DNA of 64,000 nucleotides from Streptomyces abyssalis (GCF_001751365.1 NZ_LJGT01000040.1:410779-474778), one strand, 5' to 3'. Numbered from the stretch's first letter, positions 47,302 to 55,895 are shown. Translations and numbers: made by a program. Notes: a model not told the origin generated them from the letters alone.

Positions 47302-48561
47302 GTGACAGAAGGAACAGACGGGCAGCGGGACGTGGGTGCCGGAACGGCAGCGGGTGCGGACACCGGGGCGGGCGGGGAGCCGCGTGGCGCCGGCGGTGAC
47401 GGGCGGGGTGTGCCGCGCGCCGATGTGGCGCACGCGCGGCGGATCGTCGTCAAGGTCGGCTCCTCCTCGCTCACGACGGCGGCCGGCGGCCTGGACGCCG
47501 ACCGTGTCGACGCGCTCGTCGACGTACTGGCCAAGCACGCCGCGACCGCGGGCGGCGCGAACGACGGCTCCGCGCAAGCCCCGCAGCGGGAGATCGTGCT
47601 CGTCTCCTCCGGGGCCATCGCCGCGGGTCTCGCGCCGCTGGGCCTGCCGAAGAGGCCCCGCGATCTGGCGCGGCAGCAGGCCGCGGCGAGCGTGGGGCAG
47701 GGGCTGCTGGTCGCCCGCTACACCGCGTCGTTCGCACGCTACGGGCGCCGCGTCGGACAGGTGCTGCTGACCTCCGACGACACCAGCCGCCGCGCCCATT
47801 ACCGCAACGCCTACCGGACGCTGGAGCAGCTGCTGGCGATGGGCGCGGTGCCCGTCGTCAACGAGAACGACACGGTCGCCACGGAGGAGATCCGCTTCGG
47901 CGACAACGACCGTCTCGCTGCGCTCGTCGCCCATCTCGTACGGGCCGACCTGCTGGTCCTGCTCTCGGACGTCGACGGGCTCTACGACGGCGACCCGGCT
48001 TCCCCCGGCACTTCCCGCATCACCGAGGTCACGGGCCCCGGGGACCTGGCGGACGTCGAGATCGGCAGCGCGGGCAGCGCCGGCGTCGGCAGCGGCGGCA
48101 TGGTCACGAAGGTGGAGGCAGCCCGTATCGCCGCCGCCGCGGGCGTGCCGGTGGTACTGGCGTCCGCCACCCACGCCGCGGACGCGCTCGCGGGCCGCCG
48201 CACCGGCACTTACTTCCACCGGACGGGCCGCCGCGCCGCCGGCCGGCTGCTGTGGCTGGCGCACGCGTCGACGCCGCGCGGCGCGCTCACGCTGGACGAC
48301 GGAGCGGTACGGGCGGTCGTCCAGCGGCGCACCTCGCTGCTGGCGGCGGGCATCGCCGGGGTCGAGGGCGAGTTCTCGGCGGGCGACCCGGTCGAGCTGC
48401 GCGACGAGCGCGGGGTCGCCGTCGCCCGCGGCCTGGTCAACTTCGACGCGAAGGAGATCCCGCAGCTGCTGGGACGTTCGACGCCGGAGCTTGCTCGCGA
48501 GCTGGGGCCCGCGTACGAGCGGGAGATCGTGCACCGCGACGACTTGGTGCTGCTCGACTGA
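47302..48561 (+). CDS. proB: glutamate 5-kinase
   Basis: First enzyme of proline synthesis, ATP-dependent phosphorylation of glutamate. The amino-acid-kinase domain shows IVVKVGSSSLTT, VLVSSGAIAAGLAPLGL, NENDTVATEEIRFGDNDRLA and GSGGMVTKVEAARIA; a PUA domain follows at ~290-375. An N-terminal ~45-residue Gly/Ala-rich extension precedes the kinase fold; start GTG 47302 is the best available. proA, normally next, is 6 kb away here. Confidence 0.94.
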   Translation: MTEGTDGQRDVGAGTAAGADTGAGGEPRGAGGDGRGVPRADVAHARRIVVKVGSSSLTTAAGGLDADRVDALVDVLAKHAATAGGANDGSAQAPQREIVLVSSGAIAAGLAPLGLPKRPRDLARQQAAASVGQGLLVARYTASFARYGRRVGQVLLTSDDTSRRAHYRNAYRTLEQLLAMGAVPVVNENDTVATEEIRFGDNDRLAALVAHLVRADLLVLLSDVDGLYDGDPASPGTSRITEVTGPGDLADVEIGSAGSAGVGSGGMVTKVEAARIAAAAGVPVVLASATHAADALAGRRTGTYFHRTGRRAAGRLLWLAHASTPRGALTLDDGAVRAVVQRRTSLLAAGIAGVEGEFSAGDPVELRDERGVAVARGLVNFDAKEIPQLLGRSTPELARELGPAYEREIVHRDDLVLLD

Positions 48562-48889
48562 GCGGGACCGTGGTGGCCAGGTCGGCCCGGGTGGCCGGGG
48601 CGGCCGGCGGGAGCCCGGGGCCGCACCGGCCCGCGCGGGGCGGCGTGCTCGCCCGCGCATGAGCTTCGCGTGCGCCCCCGCCCGCGCCCTTCCGTGAATG
48701 GTTCGTGCAGAGGGCGGGGGAGAGGTGTCCGAACCGTCATCGGCCGGGAGAGAAGACCAGCCTTTCCACGGACACCTTCCGGAAAACGGCCACGCGGCCG
48801 GTCCCGGGCTGGTCAACTTTTCAGTAGGGGTCGTGCGGCAGCGAAGCGACGCCGGGACCGAGAGCATCCACCGGACGAGGAGGCCATCC
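48562..48889 (+). other. intergenic region after proB
   Basis: 328 bp with no supported gene. Several G+C-rich inverted segments follow the proB stop, and AGGTGTCCG (48723) pairs with CGGACACCT (48769) across a 37-nt loop. GGTCAACTTTTCAGTAGGGG near 48810 is the most AT-rich stretch and a possible promoter for the next gene. Confidence 0.45.
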
Positions 48890-49306
48890 GTGAGACGGCT
48901 GGTCAGCGTTGACACAGAGCAGCGGGCCGAATCACGTACGGGCGCCGTTGCGGTAGGGCGGGATCACGCCCGGCTGTGGCACATCACTCTCAGCGTCGCC
49001 GGCAAGGAGGCCCCCCTCAAAGAGGTGCGCCGGTCGCTGGAGAAGCTCGCCTACGACCACCCCTTTCTTCTGAACAGCCGGTATGCGAACGATCATGCCG
49101 AGATCCGCTACTGGGAAGAGGCGCGCGACCTGCACGACGCCGCCGCCCTGGCGCTGCGGCTGTGGGGAGAGCACCGGACCTCGGCCAAGCTTCCCCCGTG
49201 GGAGATCGTCGGCCTCGAGGTCGTCGGCCGCGAGACGTACCACCAGCGGGTGGCCGAGGGATACGGCCCGCCGCCCGCCGCCTCCATGGGCATTCACCCC
49301 TTCTGA
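48890..49306 (+). CDS. conserved hypothetical protein near proB/proA
   Basis: A 138-residue protein conserved between proB and proA in Streptomyces. Core: LWHITLSVAGKEAPLKEVRR, KLAYDHPFLLNSRYANDHAE, RYWEEARDLHDAAALALRLW and KLPPWEIVGLEVVGRETYHQ, ending AEGYGPPP...GIHPF. No membrane or signal segment. The GTG has the excellent ribosome binding site GAGGAGG 7 nt upstream. The even mix of strands and helices suggests a small alpha/beta domain; function unknown. Confidence 0.85.
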   Translation: MRRLVSVDTEQRAESRTGAVAVGRDHARLWHITLSVAGKEAPLKEVRRSLEKLAYDHPFLLNSRYANDHAEIRYWEEARDLHDAAALALRLWGEHRTSAKLPPWEIVGLEVVGRETYHQRVAEGYGPPPAASMGIHPF

Positions 49307-49335
49307 TCCGTTCCGCGGGCCCGGCGGCCATTCGC

Positions 49336-49350
49336 TATATCAGTGCTACA
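49336..49350. promoter_or_regulatory. candidate TetR operator 1
   Basis: TATATCAGTGCTACA, 21 bp before the TetR start, shares TATATC-N3-GCTACA with the site before the SDR gene. Confidence 0.5.
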
Positions 49351-49370
49351 AGACGTACCGTGGCGCTGAG

Positions 49371-50096
49371 ATGAGTAAGAGTGTGAGCATTCCGGCGCGC
49401 GACAGGCTTCTCCTCGCGGGGGCCGAACTGCTGGAGGGCGCGGGTGAGCAGAGCGTCTCGACTCGTGCGATCTGTGAACGCGCGGGAGTGCAGGCCCCTT
49501 CGCTGTATCACCATTTCGGAAACAAGCAGGGACTGCTGGAAGCAGTGGTCAGCCACGGATTCCGGGAGTTCCTCGCCGCGGGCCCCGTGGGCTCCGACGG
49601 AGGCGACCCGCTCGGCGCGGTGCGTGAGGGCTGGGATGCGCATGTCCGGTTCGGTGTCGAGCATCCGGCCTTCTACTCCTACATCTACGGCCGGCCGCGG
49701 CGGGGAGAGCGGTGCGGTGTGGTCTCCGACGTCGAAGCGATGATCCTCGGGACTCTCGAACCCCTGGCGAGTCAGGGCCGGCTGAGTGTCCCGGCCGCCG
49801 ATGCCGCCGCGCAGATCCTCGCCGCCAGCAGCGGTGTGACGCTGGCGCTCATCATGTCGTCCGGCGAAGTGTCCGACTGGAGCATGTCCGCGCGGGTCCG
49901 CGACGCCGTGCTGCGGTCTGTCACCGCATCCGTCACCCCGGACCCTGTCCGTGAGGGGACCAGCATCGCGAGCGCTGCGGCTGTGCTCTCGGAGGTGCTC
50001 GCCCGTGACCCTGGCGAGGCCGACGTGCTGGGACGCCACGAAACCGCCCTGTTCAGGGAGTGGCTGGGCCGTCTCGCCGCGAGCGCACAGCGCTGA
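49371..50096 (+). CDS. TetR/AcrR family regulator
   Basis: A 241-residue repressor: N-terminal HTH (RLLLAGAELLEGAGEQSVST, RAICERAGVQAPSLYHHFGNKQGLLEAV) and a variable ligand domain. ATG 49371 is chosen because the domain begins there; longer frames run into the previous gene. It is followed after 173 bp by an SDR gene on the same strand, and both have the same short motif upstream, so it probably represses itself and the SDR. Confidence 0.92.
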   Translation: MSKSVSIPARDRLLLAGAELLEGAGEQSVSTRAICERAGVQAPSLYHHFGNKQGLLEAVVSHGFREFLAAGPVGSDGGDPLGAVREGWDAHVRFGVEHPAFYSYIYGRPRRGERCGVVSDVEAMILGTLEPLASQGRLSVPAADAAAQILAASSGVTLALIMSSGEVSDWSMSARVRDAVLRSVTASVTPDPVREGTSIASAAAVLSEVLARDPGEADVLGRHETALFREWLGRLAASAQR

Positions 50097-50159
50097 TCCG
50101 CACTTCTCCCGGCGTCGTTCCACATCTGCCGCTGTTGCGGGACAGCCGCACACGAGTCG

Positions 50160-50197
50160 TGTAGCACTGCTGTGGCCATTGGTATATCGTCGCTACA
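50160..50197. promoter_or_regulatory. candidate TetR operator 2
   Basis: TATATCGTCGCTACA at 50183-50197 matches operator 1 in 12 of 15 positions; an inverted half-site TGTAGCAC lies at 50160-50167 and is the exact reverse complement of GTGCTACA in operator 1. Confidence 0.5.
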
Positions 50198-50269
50198 CAG
50201 GTGTCGCGTCGCGATGCGTCAGAAGCTCGCGGTGCGGGGAAGCGACGACATGGGATCGGAATCGGTGAC

Positions 50270-51127
50270 ATGAGGACCTGGTTCATCACCGGCGGGACTC
50301 CCGGCGGCTTCGGAATGGCGATCGCGGACGCGGCCCTGGAAGCCGGTGACCGCGTGGCCCTTACCGCTCGCCGGAGCGACGAGCTCCGGCCCTGGGCGAC
50401 GGAGCACGGGGAGCGCGCCCTCGTGCTGCCGCTCGACGTGACGGAACCCGTGCAGGTGCGTCAGGCCGTCACAGCGGCGGAGGACCACTTCGGCGGGATC
50501 GACGTGCTGGTGAACAATGCCGGGCGCGGCTGGTACGGCAGCGTCGAAGGCACTGATGACGTGGCGGTGCGGCGCTCGTTCGAGTTGAATTTCTTCTCCG
50601 TTCTGGATGTGATGCGCGCGGTCCTGCCCGGAATGCGCGCCCGGGGCGACGGGTGGATCGTGAACATGTCCTCGGTGGCCGGGCTCCGGGGTCCGCTGGG
50701 CTTCGGCTACTACAGCGCCGCCAAGCACGCGGTCGAGGGAGTCACCGATGTGCTGCGCCAGGAGGTCGAGCCCTTCGGCATCAAGGTCCTCGTGGTGGAG
50801 CCCGGCGCGTTCCGCACGCACGCCTACAGCGGCTTCGCGGACGAGCCGGTGCGTGAGTCCGTCGCCGCCTACCGGCCGATGCTGGAAACCGTACGGGCGG
50901 CGATGATCGCGCAGGACGGCAGCCAGCCGGGCGACCCGGTCCGCGGCGCACGGGCGATCGTGGGCGCCCTCGGTGAGAGCCACCCGCCGCACCGGCTCGT
51001 CCTGGGCAACGCCGGCTACGAGGCCGTGGTCGAAGGCTTCGAGACGGCGCTGGCCGAGGTTCGCGCCGGCGAGAGTGTCTCCCGTGCCGCGGACTACCCG
51101 CCCGGCGAACGACGCCCCGGAGCCTGA
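50270..51127 (+). CDS. short-chain dehydrogenase/reductase
   Basis: A 285-residue NAD(P)-dependent SDR. The dinucleotide loop is ITGGTPGGFGMAIADAA, one residue longer than TGxxxGxG; NNAG, the catalytic Ser (VNMSSVAG) and YxxxK (YYSAAK) are present. Substrate unknown. ATG 50270 gives a normal N-terminus; an in-frame GTG at 50201 lies next to the operator. A SnoaL-like gene follows 85 bp later and may act in the same pathway. Confidence 0.9.
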   Translation: MRTWFITGGTPGGFGMAIADAALEAGDRVALTARRSDELRPWATEHGERALVLPLDVTEPVQVRQAVTAAEDHFGGIDVLVNNAGRGWYGSVEGTDDVAVRRSFELNFFSVLDVMRAVLPGMRARGDGWIVNMSSVAGLRGPLGFGYYSAAKHAVEGVTDVLRQEVEPFGIKVLVVEPGAFRTHAYSGFADEPVRESVAAYRPMLETVRAAMIAQDGSQPGDPVRGARAIVGALGESHPPHRLVLGNAGYEAVVEGFETALAEVRAGESVSRAADYPPGERRPGA

Positions 51128-51172
51128 TGCCCGCGCGCACGGCCGGCCCGTCGGCGCGGACCCGGGCAAGAA

Positions 51173-51200
51173 GCACAGGAGCACAGGAGCACAGGAGCAC
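51173..51200 (+). repeat. GCACAGGA tandem repeat
   Basis: Three and a half perfect copies of the 8-bp unit GCACAGGA, ending 12 bp before the ATG of the next gene. Each unit contains AGGA, so several potential Shine-Dalgarno sites are stacked upstream of the real GAAAGGACGG. Confidence 0.9.
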
Positions 51201-51212
51201 GAAAGGACGGTC

Positions 51213-51575
51213 ATGGACATGGAACCCCCGGGGCGGCAGATCAGCCGCGAGGAACTGCCGCCCGCCGTCGGCCGCTGTCTCGACGCGTACGGCGCCGGTG
51301 ACACGGCCGCCGCCGCGGCGTACTTCGCGGGCGACGCGACCGTCGTCGACGACGGCAGGACCTACACAGGCACCGACAGCATCACTGCGTGGCTCGGCAC
51401 ATCCGCGACGGAGTGGACGTACACGATGACCCCGACCGCATTCCGCCGGACCGGCGACGAGCAGTACGAGATCACCCAGCATGTCGTCGGCGACTTCCCC
51501 GGCGGAGTCGTGGATCTGCGCTGGCGGTTCGCCCTGCGCGACGGGCTCATCGCTCGCCTCGTCATCGAGCCTTGA
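51213..51575 (+). CDS. SnoaL/NTF2-like protein
   Basis: A 120-residue NTF2-fold protein: RCLDAYGAGDTAAAAAYFAGDATVVDDGRTYTGTDSITAW (in part: GDATVVDDGRTYTG) is typical of SnoaL-like ligand pockets, and it ends with GGVVDLRWRFALRDGLIARL. GAAAGGACGG precedes the ATG. It is probably cotranscribed with the SDR; it may be an isomerase, hydratase or binding protein. Confidence 0.85.
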   Translation: MDMEPPGRQISREELPPAVGRCLDAYGAGDTAAAAAYFAGDATVVDDGRTYTGTDSITAWLGTSATEWTYTMTPTAFRRTGDEQYEITQHVVGDFPGGVVDLRWRFALRDGLIARLVIEP

Positions 51576-51624
51576 CGGTGCGGCAGTTCCGCTCGCGTCG
51601 CGCTGCTCGTGGCCGGGCCCCGGG

Positions 51625-52308
51625 TCATGGACCGGCGATGCCCGCGTCGTGGGCGACCAGGCCTGCCTGCGTACGGTTCCCGCAGCCCAGCTTGTCCAGC
51701 ACACGCGAGACATAGCCCTTGACCGTGGCCTCCGAGAGGTGGAGCCGGGCCGCGATGCGGGCGTTGGGCAGGCCCTCCCCGAGGCAGGCCAGGACCTCGG
51801 CCTCGCGTTCGGTCAGTGAGCCGATGAGCTTGCGCGCACGGTCGCGTGCGGAGTGGCTGTCGGACGACGCCGCGACCAGCCGCCTGGCCGCCGCCGCGGA
51901 GAGCACCGTGTGCCCTTCGGCGGCCACCCGTACGAGCCCGATGAGGTCCTCCGGCGGCGTCGACTTGACCAGGAACCCGGCGGCCCCGGCGCGCAGCGCG
52001 CGCAGCACGTACTGATCGGCGTCGAAGGTCGTCAGCACCACGACCGCCGGCGGATCGGCGAGTTCGCGTACGCGCTCGATCGCGGTCAGCCCGTCCACGC
52101 CGGGCATCCGCAGGTCCATCAGTACGACGTCCGGTCTGCTGCGCACGACGGCCTCGACGCCGGCCGCCCCGTCGTGCGCCTCCTCGACCACCTCGATGTC
52201 TCCGGCCGAGCCCAGGATCGTGCGCAGGAATCCGCACACCATCGGCTCGTCGTCCACGACGACCACACGGACCACGCCGCGCCCCTCTCCGGTACCGGTG
52301 CCGGCCAT
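51625..52308 (-). CDS. NarL/LuxR-type response regulator
   Basis: A 227-residue response regulator. Receiver domain: VVVVDDEPMVCGFLRTIL (acidic pair), phospho-Asp in DVVLMDLRMPGVDGL, VLTTFDADQYVLRAL and the Lys in FLVKSTPP. A LuxR-type HTH follows (LTEREAEVLACLGEGLPNAR, LHLSEATVKGYVSRVLDKLG). It lies 4 bp downstream of its cognate kinase gene. Confidence 0.93.
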   Translation of the reverse strand: MAGTGTGEGRGVVRVVVVDDEPMVCGFLRTILGSAGDIEVVEEAHDGAAGVEAVVRSRPDVVLMDLRMPGVDGLTAIERVRELADPPAVVVLTTFDADQYVLRALRAGAAGFLVKSTPPEDLIGLVRVAAEGHTVLSAAAARRLVAASSDSHSARDRARKLIGSLTEREAEVLACLGEGLPNARIAARLHLSEATVKGYVSRVLDKLGCGNRTQAGLVAHDAGIAGP

Positions 52309-52312
52309 GCCG

Positions 52313-53647
52313 CTACACCGCCGCTTCCGCGGTCGGTACGTAGGCGGGCAGCGTGGCCTCGACGCTGAAGCCGCCGTCGGGTGACCGGCCGGCGCGCAGC
52401 GTGCCGTGCACCAGTTCCAGGCGCCGGCGCAGCCCCGCGAGGCCGAGGCCCGAGCCGGTGCCCGCGAGGACGGCGGCGGTCGCGGCGGCGTCCGCGGTGA
52501 CAGCGGCCGCGGTCCCGCCGCCGGCGCCCGCGCGCGCGTCGGCGCCCGCGTGCGCGCCCGCTCCCGGGACCCCGACGGCACCCGCGTCCGCCACCACCAT
52601 CGGAGGCGTGTTGCGCACCGTGAGCCGCACCTGCGTCTCCCCGTACTCGACACGCACGGTCACCCGCGCCCCGGGCGCGTGCTTGCGGACGTTCGTGAGC
52701 GCCTCCCGCACGACGCGGTACGCCGTGCGCCCCACGACCGGCGAGGCCAGCCTCCTGTCCCCGTCCTCGACGAGCTCGGCCGGTGTCCCCACCGCCGCCG
52801 ACTCGGCGACCAGTTCCGCGAGTCCCGCGGCCGCCTCCGTGTGCGGCAGCCCCTCGGGCTCCGTACGCAGGATGCCCACCAGGTCGCGCAACTCCTCCAG
52901 GGCCTGGCAGCCCGCCGCCCGCAGCTCCTCGGCGGCCTGCCGGGTCGCCTCGTCGGGGGCGGTCATCCGCAAGGCGCCCGCCTGCAGCGCCATCAGGCTC
53001 ACCCTGTGCGTCACGACGTCGTGCATCTCGGCGGCCAGCCTGGCACGTTCCTCCGCGCGGGCCTGCTCGGCGAGGAGGTGGCGCTCGCGCTCGGCGCGCT
53101 CGGCGCGTTCCGTGAGCGCGCGCACGAGACGCCTGCGGGCGTCGAAGTACAGCGCCAGCAGCGGGCCCACGGCGGTGCGGCCCAGACCGATCGTGACGAC
53201 CGTGAACGACGGCTCCCAGGGCCGCGCCACGACGACGACGAAGGCGGCGAGCGCGACGAACGCGGTGCGCCGGCTGCCGTGCCTGTGGAAGACCGGCCCG
53301 TAGGCGGCCAGTGCCGTGGCGAACGGCGCCCACACCTTCCCCGGCTCCGCGGGCGTCAGCACACCGGCCGGCGAGATCAGCAGCGTCACCGCCAGCGTGA
53401 ACACTCCCAGTACGGCCAGGACGGCGAGAGGCGCGCGGCGGCGGAAGACCAGCGAACCGCACGCCACGGCCTGCACACCCAGCATGATCCAGGCGAGTGT
53501 GCCGGGGTGCCGGGGCCACCACGTCTCACCGGCCAGCGTCAGAGCCGTGTCCAGCGCTACGAAGAAGACGGCGAGGGAGGCGTCCACGGTTACGGGGTGA
53601 CGGCTCAGCACCCCGCCCTGCCACGGCCCGCACCGCGCGTCTGTCAT
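52313..53647 (-). CDS. histidine kinase (HisKA_3 type)
   Basis: A 444-residue membrane kinase with four or five N-terminal helices (residues ~20-165), the dimerisation helix and H-box EERARLAAEMHDVVTHRVS, and an HATPase domain (VVREALTNVRKHAPGARVTV; GSGLGLAGLRRRLELVHG). An Ala/Gly-rich insertion of ~45 residues sits between the N and G boxes. ATG 53647 is preferred over GTG 53656 because TACCGT lies 7 nt upstream (leaderless pattern). It forms an operon with the response regulator. Confidence 0.92.
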   Translation of the reverse strand: MTDARCGPWQGGVLSRHPVTVDASLAVFFVALDTALTLAGETWWPRHPGTLAWIMLGVQAVACGSLVFRRRAPLAVLAVLGVFTLAVTLLISPAGVLTPAEPGKVWAPFATALAAYGPVFHRHGSRRTAFVALAAFVVVVARPWEPSFTVVTIGLGRTAVGPLLALYFDARRRLVRALTERAERAERERHLLAEQARAEERARLAAEMHDVVTHRVSLMALQAGALRMTAPDEATRQAAEELRAAGCQALEELRDLVGILRTEPEGLPHTEAAAGLAELVAESAAVGTPAELVEDGDRRLASPVVGRTAYRVVREALTNVRKHAPGARVTVRVEYGETQVRLTVRNTPPMVVADAGAVGVPGAGAHAGADARAGAGGGTAAAVTADAAATAAVLAGTGSGLGLAGLRRRLELVHGTLRAGRSPDGGFSVEATLPAYVPTAEAAV

Positions 53648-53654
53648 GACGGAC

Positions 53655-53660
53655 ACGGTA
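53655..53660 (-). promoter_or_regulatory. -10 box, possible leaderless kinase promoter
   Basis: On the minus strand TACCGT is 7 nt upstream of ATG 53647 and overlaps the alternative GTG start. Confidence 0.4.
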
Positions 53661-53827
53661 TGTCAGCGCGGCTCGCCGGGAGTTCGCCGTGCGGCGACCC
53701 GGGACGAACGGCGGGGCGCGGACCCTACGAAAGTTCCGCGCACGTCCCCGCGGCGGAACTTACGTCGCCGCGAGTGGAGACGGTCCGCCCTGCCGCGCGG
53801 ACCCCGTCCTGCCGTGCACTTGGGGGC

Positions 53828-54400
53828 ATGGACACCGAACAGGACCGCAGCAGAACGTCCGCGCCGCTTGCGGAGATCACGCCTCCGGAGATCACGCCTC
53901 CGGGGCTCGGCCGCTACGAGATCGACACCGGCAGCTCCACGATCGCGTTCACCACCCGGCACGTCTTCGGGCTCCTGCCGGTGCGCGGCACCTTCGCCGT
54001 ACGGGCGGGGACCGTCGACGTCGCCGAACCGCTCGCCGCGTCCGCCGTGCACGTGGAGATCGCGGCGGCGAGCTTCGACACCGGCAACCGGGCACGGGAC
54101 GCCGCCGTACGGTCGGCCCGTTTCCTCGACGCCGGCCGGCACCCCGTGATGACCTTCGACGCCGGCGCGGAGGCGGTGGCCGGGACGGCCGGGGGCGTGC
54201 GCCTGACCGGCACTCTCACGGCACTGGGCGTCAGCAGGACCGTCGGCCTGGAGGTCGGGGAATGCACCGTGACACCGCGGGACTTCACCCTCCGCGCCAC
54301 GGCCCGCGTCGACCGCAAGGAGTTCGGGGTCACCGCGTCCCCGGGGATGGCCGGGCGCCACCTCGGCATCTCCTTGCACATCCGTTGCGTGAAGGCCTGA
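53828..54400 (+). CDS. YceI-family lipid-binding protein
   Basis: A 190-residue lipocalin-like YceI protein: RYEIDTGSSTIAFTTRHVFG, VRGTFAVRAGTV, AASFDTGNRARDAAVRSARF and ARVDRKEFGVTASPGM. No signal peptide is seen, so cytoplasmic in this case. The N-terminal ~25 residues include a duplicated EITPP. Family members bind isoprenoids; role here is unknown. The gene is divergent from the kinase operon. Confidence 0.9.
   Translation: MDTEQDRSRTSAPLAEITPPEITPPGLGRYEIDTGSSTIAFTTRHVFGLLPVRGTFAVRAGTVDVAEPLAASAVHVEIAAASFDTGNRARDAAVRSARFLDAGRHPVMTFDAGAEAVAGTAGGVRLTGTLTALGVSRTVGLEVGECTVTPRDFTLRATARVDRKEFGVTASPGMAGRHLGISLHIRCVKA
53871..53900 (+). repeat. 15-bp tandem duplication in yceI-like gene
   Basis: Two perfect copies of CGGAGATCACGCCTC (53871-53885, 53886-53900), giving the repeated peptide EITPPEITPP. 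Confidence 0.95.
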
Positions 54401-54510
54401 TCACCGGGCCCGCAGCCGGGGGGCGGGGGGAACGGGACGGTCGCCGGTACGGGGGTCCGGCGGCCGTCCCGCACGCTGGGACGGCACCGCGTCCGGGCCG
54501 CGCGTCTGGC

Positions 54511-54516
54511 TAAGCT
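54511..54516 (+). promoter_or_regulatory. -10 box, probable leaderless proA promoter
   Basis: TAAGCT ends 7 nt before the proA ATG; no ribosome binding site fits between. Confidence 0.5.
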
Positions 54517-54523
54517 CGGAGAC

Positions 54524-55801
54524 ATGAGCGCAACGCAGAGCCAGGCGACGCAGAACCCGTCCGTCACCGAGACCGCCCGCCGTGCGAAGGAGGCCGCCGC
54601 CGAGCTCGCACCGCTGCCGCGCACGGTCCGTGACGCGGCGCTGCTCGCCGTGGCCGGCGCGCTCACGGCCCGTACGGACGAGATCGTCGCCGCCAACGCC
54701 GCGGACGTGGACAAGGCCCGCGCCGCCGGGACGGCGGAGGCCATCGTCGACCGGCTGACACTGACCCCGGAGCGGATCGCGGCCATCGCCTCCGACGTGC
54801 GCGACGTGGTCGCGCTCCCCGACCCGGTCGGCGAGGTCGTACGCGGCTCGACGCTGCCCAACGGGCTCGAACTGCGCCAGGTCCGCGTACCGCTCGGCGT
54901 CGTCGGCATCATCTACGAGGCACGCCCCAACGTCACCGTCGACGCCGCCGCGCTGTGCCTGAAGTCCGGCAACGCGGTGCTGCTGCGCGGCTCTTCCTCC
55001 GCGTACGCCTCCAACTGCGCCCTGGTCGAGGTGGTGCGCGACGCGCTCGCCGGTGCCGGGGTGCCCGCCGACGCCGTGCAGCTCGTACCGGGCGAGAGCA
55101 GGGACAGCGTGCGCGAACTGATGCGCGCCCGCGGCCTGGTGGACGTGCTGATTCCGCGCGGCGGCGCCTCGCTGATCCGCTCCGTGGTGGAGGAGTCCAC
55201 GGTGCCGGTCATCGAGACCGGCGTGGGCAACTGCCATGTGTACGTGGACGAGGCCGCCGACATCGACACGGCCCTCTCCGTCCTCGTCAACTCCAAGGCG
55301 CAGCGACCCAGCGTCTGCAACGCCGCCGAGACCGTCCTCGTACACGAAGGAGTGGCGGCCGAGTTCCTGCCGCGCGCGGTGGAGGCCCTCGCCGGGGCCG
55401 GCGTGACGGTGCACGGCGACGAGGCGTGGCAGAAGGCGAGCGCTGACGTCGTCCCGGCCACCGACGAGGACTGGGGCACCGAATACCTCTCGTACGACAT
55501 CGCGGCGGCCGTCGTGCCGTCGCTGGACGCCGCGGTCCGGCACATCCGCGAATGGACCTCGGGCCACACGGAGGCGATCGTCACGAGGGACACCGCCGCG
55601 GCACGGCGCTTCACGGCGCTCGTCGACTCGACGGCCGTGATGGTCAACGCGTCCACGCGTTTCACCGACGGCGGCCAGTTCGGTTTCGGCGCGGAGATCG
55701 GCATCTCCACGCAGAAGCTGCACGCCCGCGGGCCCATGGGGCTGCCCGAGCTGACGTCGACGAAGTACGTGGTCACAGGGGACGGTCACACGCGCGAGTG
55801 A
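54524..55801 (+). CDS. proA: gamma-glutamyl phosphate reductase
   Basis: Second enzyme of proline synthesis, NADPH-dependent reduction of glutamyl-5-phosphate. It is 425 residues, aldehyde-dehydrogenase fold; catalytic Cys265 lies in RPSVCNAAETVLVH. Other landmarks: VPLGVVGIIYEARPNVTVDA, LIPRGGASLIRSV and STRFTDGGQFGFGAEIGIST. It carries its own -10 box and is separated from proB by a 6-kb insertion, so it must be transcribed independently. Confidence 0.95.
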   Translation: MSATQSQATQNPSVTETARRAKEAAAELAPLPRTVRDAALLAVAGALTARTDEIVAANAADVDKARAAGTAEAIVDRLTLTPERIAAIASDVRDVVALPDPVGEVVRGSTLPNGLELRQVRVPLGVVGIIYEARPNVTVDAAALCLKSGNAVLLRGSSSAYASNCALVEVVRDALAGAGVPADAVQLVPGESRDSVRELMRARGLVDVLIPRGGASLIRSVVEESTVPVIETGVGNCHVYVDEAADIDTALSVLVNSKAQRPSVCNAAETVLVHEGVAAEFLPRAVEALAGAGVTVHGDEAWQKASADVVPATDEDWGTEYLSYDIAAAVVPSLDAAVRHIREWTSGHTEAIVTRDTAAARRFTALVDSTAVMVNASTRFTDGGQFGFGAEIGISTQKLHARGPMGLPELTSTKYVVTGDGHTRE

Positions 55802-55883
55802 CCCACCGGGCGGCCACTCGCGGGCCGTTGCTCCGGTTCTGACGGAATCCTGCTTCTCCCTGCCCTTATGGACCGCAAAGGTC

Positions 55884-55889
55884 TACGCT
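55884..55889 (+). promoter_or_regulatory. -10 box, probable leaderless promoter
   Basis: TACGCT lies 6 nt before the GTG at 55896. Confidence 0.5.
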
Positions 55890-55895
55890 GACAGC

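Noticed and set aside
46195..48915. 906-codon antisense frame over proB and glycerophosphotransferase promoter
   Set aside because: Overlaps two well-supported genes, contains no motif and has no ribosome binding site.
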